Positions 41,042-50,413 of a stretch of DNA of 64,000 nucleotides are shown piece by piece. This stretch comes from UBA1479 sp040221095 (GTDB lineage Bacteria; Pseudomonadota; Alphaproteobacteria; Rhodospirillales; Casp-alpha2): NCBI GenBank assembly GCA_040221095.1, contig JAVJVP010000015.1:1-64000 (forward strand). The letters are read 5' to 3'. The notes below the pieces were generated by a model. It was not told the DNA's origin. It worked only from the letters and a program-made list of their open reading frames with translations, and made no database searches. The first letter of the stretch is position 1. Each line of letters begins with the position of its first letter. The position numbers and the translations under genes are program-made.

Positions 41042-41830
41042 TCAACCGGGGGCGGCCGTCAGGGCGCCGGCGATTTCGTCGGCACAGGCCTTCAGGGGGG
41101 CGACCATGGTGGCGAGTGCCTCCGCCACGGGCAGCGCGCTTTTCAGGTACAGCACGTTCATGGCCGCCACGGAGCGGCCGCCGACCAGGATCGGCACGCC
41201 GATGGTGGAAATGCGCCGGCCGTATTCCGTGCGCGAATATTCGTCGTGCATGGTGGCGTAGCCCTGATCGCGAATGCCGGCGAGATAGTCCTCCGCCCGG
41301 GCCCGGTCGCGGGCGATCTCGTTCCATACGGCCGGCAGGGCCGTGACCCGCTCCAGAACTTCCCCGCGTTCGTCCTCACTGGCGAAGGCGAGGTAGGCAA
41401 GGCCCAGGCTGGTCCCCAGCATGGGAGCCCGATAGCCGGGCAGCCGGTTGACCAGGATCGAGCCCGCGTCACGCGAGGTTTCGATCAGGACCATGGCGTC
41501 GTGGTCGAAGATGGCGACATCCGACGGCCAACCGAAACGGTTGCGGAACGCCGCGATGATGGGGCCGACGATCCGCCCCACGGCGCGGTGGCGGTCGTAT
41601 CCGGAACACAGCAGCAGCGTCTTGCCCGTGACCTCATAGGCCGTGTGCTGTTCGTCGCGCACGACGAAGCCCGCATGCATGAGGGTTTCCAGCATGCGCA
41701 CGATGGTCGCCTTGTCGAGACTGGTCTCCCGGTGCAACTCGCCGATGGTCGCACGGCCCTTCAGCTTGTTGACGGCGGCCAGCACGTCGAGGCCCCGGAG
41801 GGCGGCGTTGACCGGCTTGTACGACCCCAT
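41042..41830 (-). CDS. IclR-family transcriptional regulator
   Basis: The 262-residue product has a winged helix-turn-helix (ATIGELHRETSLDKATIVRMLETLMHAGFV, about residues 26-55). The C-terminal IclR effector domain contains AIFDHDAMVLIETSRDAGS and STIGVPILVGGRSVAAMNV. IclR proteins usually control adjacent catabolic genes. It is divergent from the dioxygenase gene at 42012, its likely target. The start is set at MGSYKPVN. Confidence 0.88.
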   Translation of the reverse strand: MGSYKPVNAALRGLDVLAAVNKLKGRATIGELHRETSLDKATIVRMLETLMHAGFVVRDEQHTAYEVTGKTLLLCSGYDRHRAVGRIVGPIIAAFRNRFGWPSDVAIFDHDAMVLIETSRDAGSILVNRLPGYRAPMLGTSLGLAYLAFASEDERGEVLERVTALPAVWNEIARDRARAEDYLAGIRDQGYATMHDEYSRTEYGRRISTIGVPILVGGRSVAAMNVLYLKSALPVAEALATMVAPLKACADEIAGALTAAPG

Positions 41831-42011
41831 GGGCGGTTTCCTTTCGGCCCCGGTTCGGGCCTGTGCGGGCCACCGTCCGAATACCGTCAAATGCGAATGT
41901 TTCAACAGATGAAATGTGATTTCATTTACAAATAACCGGGCCTGGATCATTTTTCAAGCAACGGAAAACACCGCCCAAAGGGCGGGGCCTCATCCAAGGA
42001 AAGCAGAACCT

Positions 42012-42887
42012 ATGACCATCCAGAAGAAACCCCTCGGCACCCTGGGTGTCGAAATCACCGGCGTCGATGTGGGCCGGGACCTGTCCGGCGGCAACGGCGA
42101 CAACCTGTTCGGCGAAATCCGCCAGGCCTGGCAGGAAGCGGGCGGCCTCATGGTCATCCGCGACCAGACCATCGACCAGCAGCAGCATATCGAATTCTCG
42201 CGCCGCTTCGGCCCCCTGTTCCACGACGAGGGCCAGCCGCCCCTGCAGGATACGGTGTCGCGCTATCTGCATCCCGATCACCCGCAGCTTTACCGCGTGT
42301 CCAACAAGGTCGATACCAAGGGCGAGGCCCAGGGACGCGCCCGCGCCGGCACCTATTGGCATTCCGACGTGTCGTTCCGCGACCGCCCGGCCCAGGCCTC
42401 GATCCTCTACGCCATCCAGATCCCCCCTTACGGCGGCGACACCATCTTCGCCGACATGGCGGCGGCCTATGACGCCCTGTCCGACGGCATGAAGGCGATG
42501 CTGGGACGCCTCAACGCCGTGCACGATTTCGCCGTCGCGGCGGCGACGCAATATGCCCAGCCCATCGTCATCGACAAGGATTTCGACGGCGCCAACCAAT
42601 GCGTCCATCCCATCGTGCGCACCCATGCGGACACGGGGCGCAAGTCGCTTTACGTCAATCCGGGCTTCACCTCGCATATCGAAGGCTTCACGATGGAGGA
42701 AAGCCGCCCGATCCTGGATCACCTGTACAAGCACGCGACCCAGCCGGAATTCCTCTACCGCCACGCCTGGCAGCCCCACGACATATTGGTGTGGGACAAC
42801 CGCACGCTCATGCATTACGCCGTGTCGGACTATTCGGCGGACCGCTACCTGGAGCGCACGACGGTGATCGGCGAGCGGCCGGTCTAG
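42012..42887 (+). CDS. TauD/TfdA-family 2-oxoglutarate/Fe(II)-dependent dioxygenase
   Basis: The 291-residue product has the iron ligands in YWHSDVSF (His-x-Asp) and the distal His in NRTLMHYAV, with RYLERTTVIGE supplying the 2-oxoglutarate arginine. Family members attack taurine, 2,4-D, hypotaurine and other small compounds. The substrate is not predictable here, and no sulfonate transport genes are near. It follows an IclR regulator divergently and an MFS transporter lies 41 bases downstream. Confidence 0.88.
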   Translation: MTIQKKPLGTLGVEITGVDVGRDLSGGNGDNLFGEIRQAWQEAGGLMVIRDQTIDQQQHIEFSRRFGPLFHDEGQPPLQDTVSRYLHPDHPQLYRVSNKVDTKGEAQGRARAGTYWHSDVSFRDRPAQASILYAIQIPPYGGDTIFADMAAAYDALSDGMKAMLGRLNAVHDFAVAAATQYAQPIVIDKDFDGANQCVHPIVRTHADTGRKSLYVNPGFTSHIEGFTMEESRPILDHLYKHATQPEFLYRHAWQPHDILVWDNRTLMHYAVSDYSADRYLERTTVIGERPV

Positions 42888-42928
42888 GCGCGCTTGTGCG
42901 GGCCGGGCCATTTGCCTATAGCTGTTCA

Positions 42929-44155
42929 ATGACCACGCCCGCCCCCGCCCTCCACGGCACGAAAAACCTCGTCATTCTCGCGATCTGTCAGGCGCTGTTT
43001 TTCTGCGGCCGCACGCTGACCTTCTTCGCCGCGACCCTGGTCGCGATTTCCATGCTGGGCGACGACCTCGCGCTCGCCACGGCCCCCATCACCATGATGC
43101 TGATCGGCACCTCGCTGGGCACCCTGCCCGCCGCGTTCCTGATGCGGGTGTGGGGACGGCGATGGGGGTTCGCCTTCGGCTCGGCCGTCGGCTCTGTCGG
43201 CGCCCTGATCGCCGCCCAGGCGGTCGCATGGGACAGTTTCCTTCTGTTCAACGTCGGCCTGCTGATCGCGGGGGTCTATACCGGCTTCGCGCAGCAATAC
43301 CGCTTTGCCGCGGCCGAGGTCTCGCCCGACCATCTGAAGGAACGCAACGTCTCCATCGTCATCGCGATGAGCGTCGTCGGCGCCTTCATGGGGCCGGAAA
43401 CGGCCCTATACGCCAAGCATTGGATCACCGATGTGCCTTACCAGGGGGCTTTCTGGATGCTGGCGGTGTTCACGGCGCTATCCGGGGTTGTCATCCTGTT
43501 CGCGCAAATCCCCCGGCTGACGAAACAGGAATACGCGGACACGGGCCGGTCGCTGTGGACCATCGTCAAGTCGCCGACCTTCATCGTCGCCCTGATCGCG
43601 GCCCTGTTCGGTAATGTGGTGATGAACTTCCTGATGGTCGTCACGCCGGTCACCATGGGCACCCTCAAGACCGTCGTGTTTTCCCATGAGAACATCAAGC
43701 TGGTGATCCAATGGCATGTGGTCGGGATGTTCCTGCCGGGGTTCCTGACCGGGTATCTGATCAAGCGGTTCGGCGTCGTGCGCATCATCGCCACGGGGGC
43801 GGCCATTCTCCTCAGTTCCGTCCTCGTCGCCCTCAACGGGCTGTCCTTCGCCCATTTCCTGATCGCGCTGATCCTGCTCGGCATCGGCTGGAACTTCACC
43901 TTCACCGGCGGCACGATCCTGATCACCGAGGTCCACAGCCCGGCCGAACGCGCCAAGGTCCAGGGCACCAACGACTTCCTGTTGTTCACGGGCCTCGCCG
44001 TCTCCTCTCTGATGGCCGGCAGCGTCTATCATTACTTCGGCTGGGCCTGGGTCAACTACGCCATGCTGCCGGTGATCCTGGTGATTTTGCTCTCGGCGCT
44101 GTGGCTGCGCAGCGTCCGCCGCCGGGAACAAGCCCTGGCCAAAGCGGCGGAATAG
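42929..44155 (+). CDS. MFS transporter
   Basis: The 408-residue protein has about 12 hydrophobic segments. The loop between helices 2 and 3 reads PAAFLMRVWGRRWGFAFGS, matching the MFS motif A. Its position downstream of the dioxygenase suggests import or export of the dioxygenase substrate or product. The ATG at 42929 has no strong Shine-Dalgarno and the gene may depend on translation of the preceding one. Confidence 0.85.
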   Translation: MTTPAPALHGTKNLVILAICQALFFCGRTLTFFAATLVAISMLGDDLALATAPITMMLIGTSLGTLPAAFLMRVWGRRWGFAFGSAVGSVGALIAAQAVAWDSFLLFNVGLLIAGVYTGFAQQYRFAAAEVSPDHLKERNVSIVIAMSVVGAFMGPETALYAKHWITDVPYQGAFWMLAVFTALSGVVILFAQIPRLTKQEYADTGRSLWTIVKSPTFIVALIAALFGNVVMNFLMVVTPVTMGTLKTVVFSHENIKLVIQWHVVGMFLPGFLTGYLIKRFGVVRIIATGAAILLSSVLVALNGLSFAHFLIALILLGIGWNFTFTGGTILITEVHSPAERAKVQGTNDFLLFTGLAVSSLMAGSVYHYFGWAWVNYAMLPVILVILLSALWLRSVRRREQALAKAAE

Positions 44156-44194
44156 CCAAGAAGGCATCTTCCAAACCATGGCGTGCCGTAATGC

Positions 44195-44803
44195 CTAGGG
44201 CCTAAGCCCCATCAGATACCGGTTCAGCCCGGCCATGCAGTCGTGGAACGGCGCCATGCTTTGCGCCGACTTGGCCTGGCCGAAGGCGCCCTCGATGCAG
44301 GCGACGATCAGGGTCGCGGCCTCGTCCGTGTCGGCGGCCGCGTTGACCTTGCCCGAATGCTGGCCCCGCGTCAGCGCCCGCGACAGCCGCCTGCGCCAGG
44401 CGCGGTACAGTTCCTCGATCCTTTGTCTGAACCCACCGTCGATGGGCGACATTTCCTGGGCTAGATTGTTCAGGGGACAGCCCAGCAGGTGAATGGCCGG
44501 GACCCGGTCGGTCATGTTGTCCTGGATCGTGCGGGCGATGGCGGCGAGCGGGTCGTCGTCGCCCTCAACGTCCAAGGGTGCCAGCCACCAGTCCTCGAGA
44601 TAATCCTTCACCATCTCGTCCACCACGGCGTAGCCGAGCGCCATCTTGTTGGGAAAGTGGTGGTACATCGCCCCCTTGGTGACGCCGGTCAGGGCCAGGA
44701 TGTCGGACAGCCCCGCGGCCTGAAAGCCGTGGCGGTGGATGACCCCGTAGGCGGCTTCGAGAATCTGCCGCCGGGTCACGTCGGGTTTATAGGCGCGGGA
44801 CAT
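44195..44803 (-). CDS. TetR-family transcriptional regulator
   Basis: The 202-residue product has the TetR helix-turn-helix near the N-terminus (RRQILEAAYGVIHRHGF, LSDILALTGVTKGAMYHHFPNKMALG). The C-terminal domain is similar to TetR_C group members of the AcrR type (FRQRIEELYRAWRRRLSRAL). It converges with the MFS gene and is divergent from NAD kinase. The start is set at MSRAYKP. Confidence 0.87.
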   Translation of the reverse strand: MSRAYKPDVTRRQILEAAYGVIHRHGFQAAGLSDILALTGVTKGAMYHHFPNKMALGYAVVDEMVKDYLEDWWLAPLDVEGDDDPLAAIARTIQDNMTDRVPAIHLLGCPLNNLAQEMSPIDGGFRQRIEELYRAWRRRLSRALTRGQHSGKVNAAADTDEAATLIVACIEGAFGQAKSAQSMAPFHDCMAGLNRYLMGLRP

Positions 44804-44892
44804 ACCGGGGAGTATGAATTTACCGCGAGGCTTCCGCAACCATCCTTAAGCGGCTAAGTTGCGGAAAGTTCCCTGATTTTTCAAAGACCGCC

Positions 44893-45672
44893 ATGACCGA
44901 CGCCCCTCCCGTCTCGAAAATCGCCTTCGTCGCCGCGCAGCAGCCGGAAGCCCAGGAAGCGCTCAAGCACCTGGCCCATCGCTACGGCAACCTGCCGGCC
45001 GACGATGCCGATGTGATCGTCGCCTTGGGCGGCGACGGTTTCATGCTGGAAAGCCTGCACGGCGCCATCGGCAGCGGCACGCCGATCTACGGCATGAACC
45101 GGGGCACGGTCGGCTTCCTGATGAATGAATTCGGGGTCGACGGCCTGCCCGAGCGCATCGCCCGCGCCCAGTCCGTGGGCCTGCGCCCGCTGAAGATGAC
45201 GGCGACGGACGTCGACGGCAAAACGACCACGGCCCTTGCCATCAACGAGGTCTCGCTGCTGCGGGAATCGCGCATGGCGGCGAAGATCCGCATCTTCATC
45301 GACGGCGTGGCGCGCCTGGACGAAATGATCTGCGACGGCGTGCTGGTCGCCACGCCCGCCGGCTCCACCGCCTACAACCTGTCGGCCCACGGCCCGATCA
45401 TCCCCATGGGGGCGAACCTGTTGGCGCTGACGCCCATTTCCGCGTTCCGGCCCCGGCGTTGGCGGGGCGCCCTTTTGCCCCGCAAGGCCGAGATCGCGTT
45501 CGAGATCCTGCAGCCGGAACTCAGGCCCGTCAGCGCCACCGCCGACTACACCGAAGTGCGCGACGTCCGGCGGGTGGAAATCCACCAGGATCACTCGCAT
45601 CGCCTCGAACTGCTGTTCGATCCCGAACATAACCTGGAGGAACGCATCCTCAAGGAGCAGTTCGAACCGTGA
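44893..45672 (+). CDS. nadK: NAD kinase
   Basis: The 259-residue product has the GGDG motif in VIVALGGDGFMLESLHG and the second conserved NEVSLLR. The TPAGSTAYNLSAHGPIIPMG segment closes the active site. It phosphorylates NAD+ to NADP+. The length is at the short end of the family. Its stop overlaps the next start by four bases (GTGA). Confidence 0.95.
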   Translation: MTDAPPVSKIAFVAAQQPEAQEALKHLAHRYGNLPADDADVIVALGGDGFMLESLHGAIGSGTPIYGMNRGTVGFLMNEFGVDGLPERIARAQSVGLRPLKMTATDVDGKTTTALAINEVSLLRESRMAAKIRIFIDGVARLDEMICDGVLVATPAGSTAYNLSAHGPIIPMGANLLALTPISAFRPRRWRGALLPRKAEIAFEILQPELRPVSATADYTEVRDVRRVEIHQDHSHRLELLFDPEHNLEERILKEQFEP

Positions 45673-46832
45673 CCCCCGCCGACAAAGTCCCCGCCCCCGC
45701 AACCGCCCCCGACGACGGGGAGGGCGACCCGGAAAGCACCGGCCCCGGCCCGGAAACGGAAGGCAACCCGAAGACCCGTCCGCTCCGCATGGTCCTGACC
45801 CTGATCCTGGGCGGGATCGGCGGCATCCTGTTCCACGAACTGCACATGCCCCTGCCCTGGATGATCGGGGCGCTGGTGTTCACGGTGGTCGCCTCCCTGT
45901 CCGGCGCGCCCCTGGTGCGGCCGAAGCGCCTGCGCCTTTACATGGTGCCGGTGCTGGGCGTGATGCTGGGGGCCGGGTTCACGCCGGAAGCGATCCGCCA
46001 CGCCACGGAATGGATCGCCTCCCTGTCCATGCTGCTGGTCTATGCGGTCGGCATCACCGCCATGGTGTCCTATTACCTGGTGCGGGTGGCCAAGTGGGAC
46101 GCGGCGACGTCCTATTTCTCGGCCTCGCCCGGCGGGTTCGGGGAAATGGCGTTGCTGGGCGAAGCCATGGGGGCCGACGACCGCAAGATCTCCCTCAACC
46201 ATTCCGTCCGCATCATGCTGACGGTGCTGGTCATTCCCTTCTGGTTCAAGTTCTTCGAGGGCTATCAGCCGGGCAACATGGGGGCCCTCGGCAACATGGC
46301 CGATATCCGCCTCAAGGACGCGGCGATCCTGATCGCCTGCGCCGTGGTCGGATATTACGTGGCGCGGCGGCTGCGTTTCCCGGCGGCGCAGCTTCTCGGG
46401 CCGACGCTGGTATCCGCGATCGTCCATATGGCGGGATTGACCGAGGCCCGCCCGCCCCAGGAAATCGTCGCCCTCGCCCAGGTCGTGATCGGCGCCGCCA
46501 TCGGCTGCCGGTTCTTGGGCATCTCCTTGCGCCAGATGTTCGGCACCATGGCCCAGGCGGCGGGCATCACCGTCTTCATGCTGGGTGCCGCCTATGCCGG
46601 GGCCTGGACCGTCAGTTATTTCACGGGCCTGCCGGTGAACACGCTGTGGCTCGCCTTCGCGCCGGGCGGTTTGGCGGAAATGACCCTGATCAGCCTGTCG
46701 CTCGGCATCGACGTGGCCTTCGTCTCGGTCCATCACATGGTGCGGGTGATCTTCCTGGTCGCCATGGCGCCTGTCGCCTTCAAGCTGCTGGAAGGCGTGC
46801 TGCGGCGCGCCGAGGCGGCCAACAAGGGCTGA
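45669..46832 (+). CDS. AbrB-family membrane protein (ammonia monooxygenase-like annotation group)
   Basis: The 387-residue product has about ten hydrophobic segments and the AbrB duplication pattern: FHELHMPLPWMIGALVF and LRFPAAQLLGPTLVSAIVHM are the matching half-starts, and SPGGFGEMALLGEAMGAD and APGGLAEMTLISLSLGID the matching half-ends. The first 35 residues are Pro/Glu rich. Members are called AbrB regulators or ammonia monooxygenases in databases, but are multi-pass membrane proteins of uncertain function. The start is GTG at 45669. Confidence 0.8.
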   Translation: MTPADKVPAPATAPDDGEGDPESTGPGPETEGNPKTRPLRMVLTLILGGIGGILFHELHMPLPWMIGALVFTVVASLSGAPLVRPKRLRLYMVPVLGVMLGAGFTPEAIRHATEWIASLSMLLVYAVGITAMVSYYLVRVAKWDAATSYFSASPGGFGEMALLGEAMGADDRKISLNHSVRIMLTVLVIPFWFKFFEGYQPGNMGALGNMADIRLKDAAILIACAVVGYYVARRLRFPAAQLLGPTLVSAIVHMAGLTEARPPQEIVALAQVVIGAAIGCRFLGISLRQMFGTMAQAAGITVFMLGAAYAGAWTVSYFTGLPVNTLWLAFAPGGLAEMTLISLSLGIDVAFVSVHHMVRVIFLVAMAPVAFKLLEGVLRRAEAANKG

Positions 46833-46838
46833 TCCGAT

Positions 46839-47900
46839 TTACCGGTGATCGGCGCCGACGGCGGCGGCGACGGACTTGAAGCCGTCGCGGTCGAGAAGGT
46901 CCGCCAGTTCGCTTGCAATCCTTGCCGCCAGATAGGGCCCCTCGAAAACCAGCGCCGAATAGATCTGGACCAATGACGCCCCCGCGCGGATGCGGGCATA
47001 GGCGTCCGCCCCCGTGGCGATGCCGCCGACCCCGATCAGGGGAATGTCCCGGCCGACAAGCTGGTACAGGTCGGCAATCACGCCCTTGGCCATGTCCTTC
47101 AGCGGCGCGCCGGACAGGCCGCCGATCTGCCCCTTCTGCGAATCGCGGAGGCTGGCCGGACGGCTGATCGTCGTGTTGGTCGCGATGATGCCGTCGATGC
47201 CCACGTCGGCGGCGACGGCGGCGATGTCTTCCAGGTCGGCGCTGGCCAGGTCCGGTGCGATCTTGACCAGCAGCGGCGGGCGGTTGGCCAGCCCGTCGCG
47301 GGCCGTCTTGACCGCCGTCAACAGCGCCGTCAGCGGCCCCCGGTCCTGCAAGGTGCGCAATCCCGGCGTGTTGGGCGACGAGACGTTGACCACCAGATAG
47401 CTCGCCAAGGCGCCCAGGCGCTCGACACCCAGGACATAATCCCCGACTTCGTCGCTCGAATCCTTGTTGCGGCCCAGGTTGACGCCGGCAATGCCCTGCC
47501 CGCCCGGCCCGGCGCGGAATTTGCGCAGGCGCGCCGCCATGGCGTCATGACCGCCGTTGTTGAAGCCCATGCGGTTGATCACGGCACGGTCTTCGCTCAG
47601 GCGGAACAGGCGCGGCTTCCCATTGCCCGGCTGCGGCCGGGGCGTGACGCTGCCGACCTCGGTAAACCCGAAGCCCAGGCCGAGCACCGCCCGGGGCACC
47701 CGGGCATCCTTGTCGAACCCGGCGGCCAGGCCCACGGGATTGGCGAAATCCAGGCCCCAGACGCGGGTTTTCAGGATCGGGCGCTCTGCATCCGCCACCG
47801 GCGGCGCCAGGCCCAAAGACAGCGCCATGAGCGCCAGGGAATGGGCGGTTTCCGGATCGAGACAGCGGAGGGCCGGCATCAGCCGGTCGGCAAGGGTCAT
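46839..47900 (-). CDS. pyrD: Dihydroorotate dehydrogenase (quinone), class 2
   Basis: The 353-residue product has the class 2 N-terminal helices, GLAAGFDKDARVP, the FMN-site GFGFTEVGSVTPRPQPGN and NRMGFNNGG. VVNVSSPNTPGLRTLQ carries the catalytic serine, and LIGVGGIATGADAY lies near the end. It oxidises dihydroorotate using quinone at the membrane, for pyrimidine synthesis. It follows a DUF952 gene with no gap and converges with the AbrB-family gene six bases away. Confidence 0.96.
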   Translation of the reverse strand: MTLADRLMPALRCLDPETAHSLALMALSLGLAPPVADAERPILKTRVWGLDFANPVGLAAGFDKDARVPRAVLGLGFGFTEVGSVTPRPQPGNGKPRLFRLSEDRAVINRMGFNNGGHDAMAARLRKFRAGPGGQGIAGVNLGRNKDSSDEVGDYVLGVERLGALASYLVVNVSSPNTPGLRTLQDRGPLTALLTAVKTARDGLANRPPLLVKIAPDLASADLEDIAAVAADVGIDGIIATNTTISRPASLRDSQKGQIGGLSGAPLKDMAKGVIADLYQLVGRDIPLIGVGGIATGADAYARIRAGASLVQIYSALVFEGPYLAARIASELADLLDRDGFKSVAAAVGADHR

Positions 47901-48272
47901 CTATGGGGTTTCCTGAAGATTCAATTCGGCCGGGAACCGGTGATGGCCATCGGCGTCGAGCGGCAGGTCATAGACCGCCATCACCGCTGATACGGGCAAC
48001 GGCCCGTAAAGATGGGGGAACAACTGGCCGCCCCGCGATTCCTCCCATTTGAGGGCATCGCCCAATTTTCGCGGATCGACACGCAAAAGGACAATCCCGG
48101 ACTGGCCGGCGCGGTGTTTGGCCGCGCTTTGCACGACCTGGTCGGCGCCTGAGAAGTGGATGAAACCGTCGGCGACGTCCTGGGATGACCCGCCATAGGC
48201 CCCGGCCCGTTCGGCGGCCGCCCATTCGTCCTGGCGGCACATGTGATAAATGGCGGAATCGTTGGCATTCAT
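47901..48272 (-). CDS. DUF952 family protein
   Basis: The 123-residue product has the DUF952 pattern: IYHMCRQDEWAAAERAGAY near the start, DGFIHFSGADQVVQSA, then WEESRGGQLFPHLYGPLPVSAV. Its role is unknown; the fold is similar to ADP-ribosyltransferases by family knowledge. Its TAG stop abuts the pyrD ATG, and pairing with pyrD is common in alphaproteobacteria. Confidence 0.85.
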   Translation of the reverse strand: MNANDSAIYHMCRQDEWAAAERAGAYGGSSQDVADGFIHFSGADQVVQSAAKHRAGQSGIVLLRVDPRKLGDALKWEESRGGQLFPHLYGPLPVSAVMAVYDLPLDADGHHRFPAELNLQETP

Positions 48273-48485
48273 GGCAATTATGGCTGTGATTTCGGGTTGA
48301 TGTTCCGGGCGGCTGGCCGGGAGATTAGAGCACATCGTCGCCGGAGGGAACCGGGCAACAAGCACCGTCATAGGTCTATGACCGATGTCCAGGGGCCGAT
48401 GGTCTGGCACGCCGATTGCGTACTTCGGCCCGAATTCGTGCGGAATTCAACAACAACCAGCCTTGCCGCAACAAAGGGATAAAAA

Positions 48486-48722
48486 ATGGGTTCCAAAAGC
48501 AACCGGCCCTCGCCGAACCTGGAAATGGCGCTGACCGAACTGGAAGAACTGGTCGATCTCGGCGTCAAATTCGTGCCGGTGCAGCCGTCGCTCGCCATGA
48601 TCCAGGCCGGTGCCCGCGCCGGCGGTATCGACGAAGCCCTGGCCGCCAAGATTTATCGTGCGATGCTGGAAGCTGATGCCCTCGAAGACTCGGACACCGT
48701 TCCCGGCCTGCGGGCCAACTGA
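48486..48722 (+). CDS. Hypothetical small protein
   Basis: The 78-residue product is soluble and mostly helical, with LEMALTELEELVDLGVKFVPV and SLAMIQAGARAGGIDEALAAKIYRAMLE. No domain is recognised. An AAGGGAT stretch precedes the ATG at suitable spacing. It stands alone between DUF952 and the beta-rich protein at 48734. Confidence 0.55.
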   Translation: MGSKSNRPSPNLEMALTELEELVDLGVKFVPVQPSLAMIQAGARAGGIDEALAAKIYRAMLEADALEDSDTVPGLRAN

Positions 48723-48733
48723 CCCCTCTCCCC

Positions 48734-49735
48734 TTACCAGATGATCGGATCGGGTCCGTCGATGACCGGCCCGCCCGCGAGCAGGCGCAGCGCCCCGCCG
48801 CTGCCGTCGGACCGGCGGGACATCGTCGCCTCGGTGGAGTCCGCGGGATCGCTCCAGCCGTAACCGCCTTCGAACAGATCGCCACCATGACCCGAGGCAA
48901 AGGTGAACACCCCGTTGCCCGTCAGCCAGTCGCTCACCGGTGGGGATGACGGTTCCGCCTTTTCCGCCACGGCCGGTTTGGGTGCGGCAGCCTGCGACGA
49001 TTCTTGTCCCCGCGCGCCGGGCGGCGGTTCTTGTCCCCGCGCGCCTGGCGGCACGACCCGGGCTTGGCGCGTCAATGTCAGGCGGCCGCCCGATTGCCCG
49101 CGCGCCTCGACGGTCAGATCCACGTCGAACGCCCCCTGGCCATCCGGCACGATCAGGCTGAGGTCGCGAAGATCCTCCATTTTCAGCCGCCAGGGCCCGT
49201 CACCGTCGTCCCCACCTTCCCGAACGCCGCCGGTCAAATGCACCCCCGCCGGCACGCCACCCAACGACAACCCGACATCGCCGACCATCTTGCCCATGCC
49301 GCGGGCGAAGGAAACCGCCACGGGAAAGCCGACGCGCCCGCTGTCGTCCAGAACCACCGGCGGCTCGATGGAAAAGCGCAGTCCCGATTCCAAGGGCGCC
49401 AGGCCCGGCTCCACGGTCAGGCTGCCCGTGCGCACATGGCCGTCGCTGGAGATTACCGTCACGGCGAAGGAATGGGGGCCGCTGGCCCCCGGCGGAAAAC
49501 GCATGCGCAGGCCGCCCGGCACCGTCAGGTCCTGCTCCAACAAAGTCGCCGTACCGTCGCCGTTGTCGACGCCCGCATTCAGGGTCACCCCCTTGCCAAG
49601 GCCGCCGACGATCAGCACCGACATGTCACGTGGGTTCAACCCCGGCACCGCGGTCATCAGGTCGAGGGGCAGGCCCGTCTTGGCGTCCTCAAGCTGGGCC
49701 TTGCGGTCGTCGTTCGAATCAGGGGTCTCGGCCAT
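48734..49735 (-). CDS. Hypothetical beta-rich protein with adhesin-like segments
   Basis: The 333-residue product, counted from MAETPDS, has no signal peptide. Residues about 35-125 resemble Ig-like repeats of type I-secreted adhesins (LNAGVDNGDGTATLLEQDLTV and PHSFAVTVISSDG). A similar second module covers about 125-215. A Pro/Gly/Arg linker with a tandem PPGARGQE repeat follows, and the C-terminus ends in GPDPIIW. It could be a truncated or exported surface protein, but no secretion genes are near. Function is unassigned. Confidence 0.55.
   Translation of the reverse strand: MAETPDSNDDRKAQLEDAKTGLPLDLMTAVPGLNPRDMSVLIVGGLGKGVTLNAGVDNGDGTATLLEQDLTVPGGLRMRFPPGASGPHSFAVTVISSDGHVRTGSLTVEPGLAPLESGLRFSIEPPVVLDDSGRVGFPVAVSFARGMGKMVGDVGLSLGGVPAGVHLTGGVREGGDDGDGPWRLKMEDLRDLSLIVPDGQGAFDVDLTVEARGQSGGRLTLTRQARVVPPGARGQEPPPGARGQESSQAAAPKPAVAEKAEPSSPPVSDWLTGNGVFTFASGHGGDLFEGGYGWSDPADSTEATMSRRSDGSGGALRLLAGGPVIDGPDPIIW
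49001..49054 (-). repeat. 27-base tandem repeat in the linker of the 48734 gene
   Basis: TTCTTGTCCCCGCGCGCC recurs at 49001 and 49028, a period of 27 bases. It encodes a repeated PPGARGQE segment and is in frame. Confidence 0.8.
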
Positions 49736-49924
49736 GGTTCGGTCCTTCATGACAAGGTTCGCCGTTGATGCGGCGGAAGATTGCCCCCATTTTCAATAAC
49801 AACCGGCCGCCCGGCCAGAACTTTGGCCAGCCGGGCGCGGGATAAGATCATTCCATTGCCCTTGCCGTTCCGCCCGACGGCAGGATGCAGGGACAATGGA
49901 ACCGAAGACGGGGAGTCACCACGC

Positions 49925-50329
49925 ATGTCCGACAGGGAAGCGATCCTGTTCGCCAACGACACCTTTTATGCTGCCTTCGCCGGCGGCAGCATCGAGCAGA
50001 TGCGCGCCGCCTGGGCCGACGACCGGGACATCACCTGCATTCATCCGGGCTGGCGTCCCTTGATCGGCCAACAAGAGGTGATGGACAGTTGGGCGACGAT
50101 CCTGGCCTCGGGAGAGACAACGGACATCCAATGCATCGGCGCCAAGGCATTCACTCTGGGCGATGCCGCCTATGTCACCGGGTTCGAGCGCATGCCGGGG
50201 ACGCTGTTGACCGCGACCAACGTGTTCGTGCGGACCGGGGCCGTGTGGCGCATGGTCCACCATCAGGCCGGCCCGTGCCAGGACCGCGGCGCCGCCGACC
50301 GGGAAGACGCCGATCCGACCCTGCAATAG
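49925..50329 (+). CDS. SnoaL/NTF2-like protein (DUF4440-type)
   Basis: The 134-residue product has the NTF2-like pattern: EAILFANDTFYAAFAGGSIEQMRAAWADDRDITCIHPG, then WATILASGE and VFVRTGAVWRMVHHQAGPC. Members are small ligand-binding or ketosteroid-isomerase-like proteins. No substrate is indicated. The ATG at 49925 has GGGGAG ahead of it. Confidence 0.8.
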   Translation: MSDREAILFANDTFYAAFAGGSIEQMRAAWADDRDITCIHPGWRPLIGQQEVMDSWATILASGETTDIQCIGAKAFTLGDAAYVTGFERMPGTLLTATNVFVRTGAVWRMVHHQAGPCQDRGAADREDADPTLQ

Positions 50330-50413
50330 GGGTTCGGCGCGATCAGCCGATGCGCTAAGAAAGTCCGCGCAGGGACAAACACCGGAACTTAGAGGAGGAG
50401 GCCTCGTTCGACG

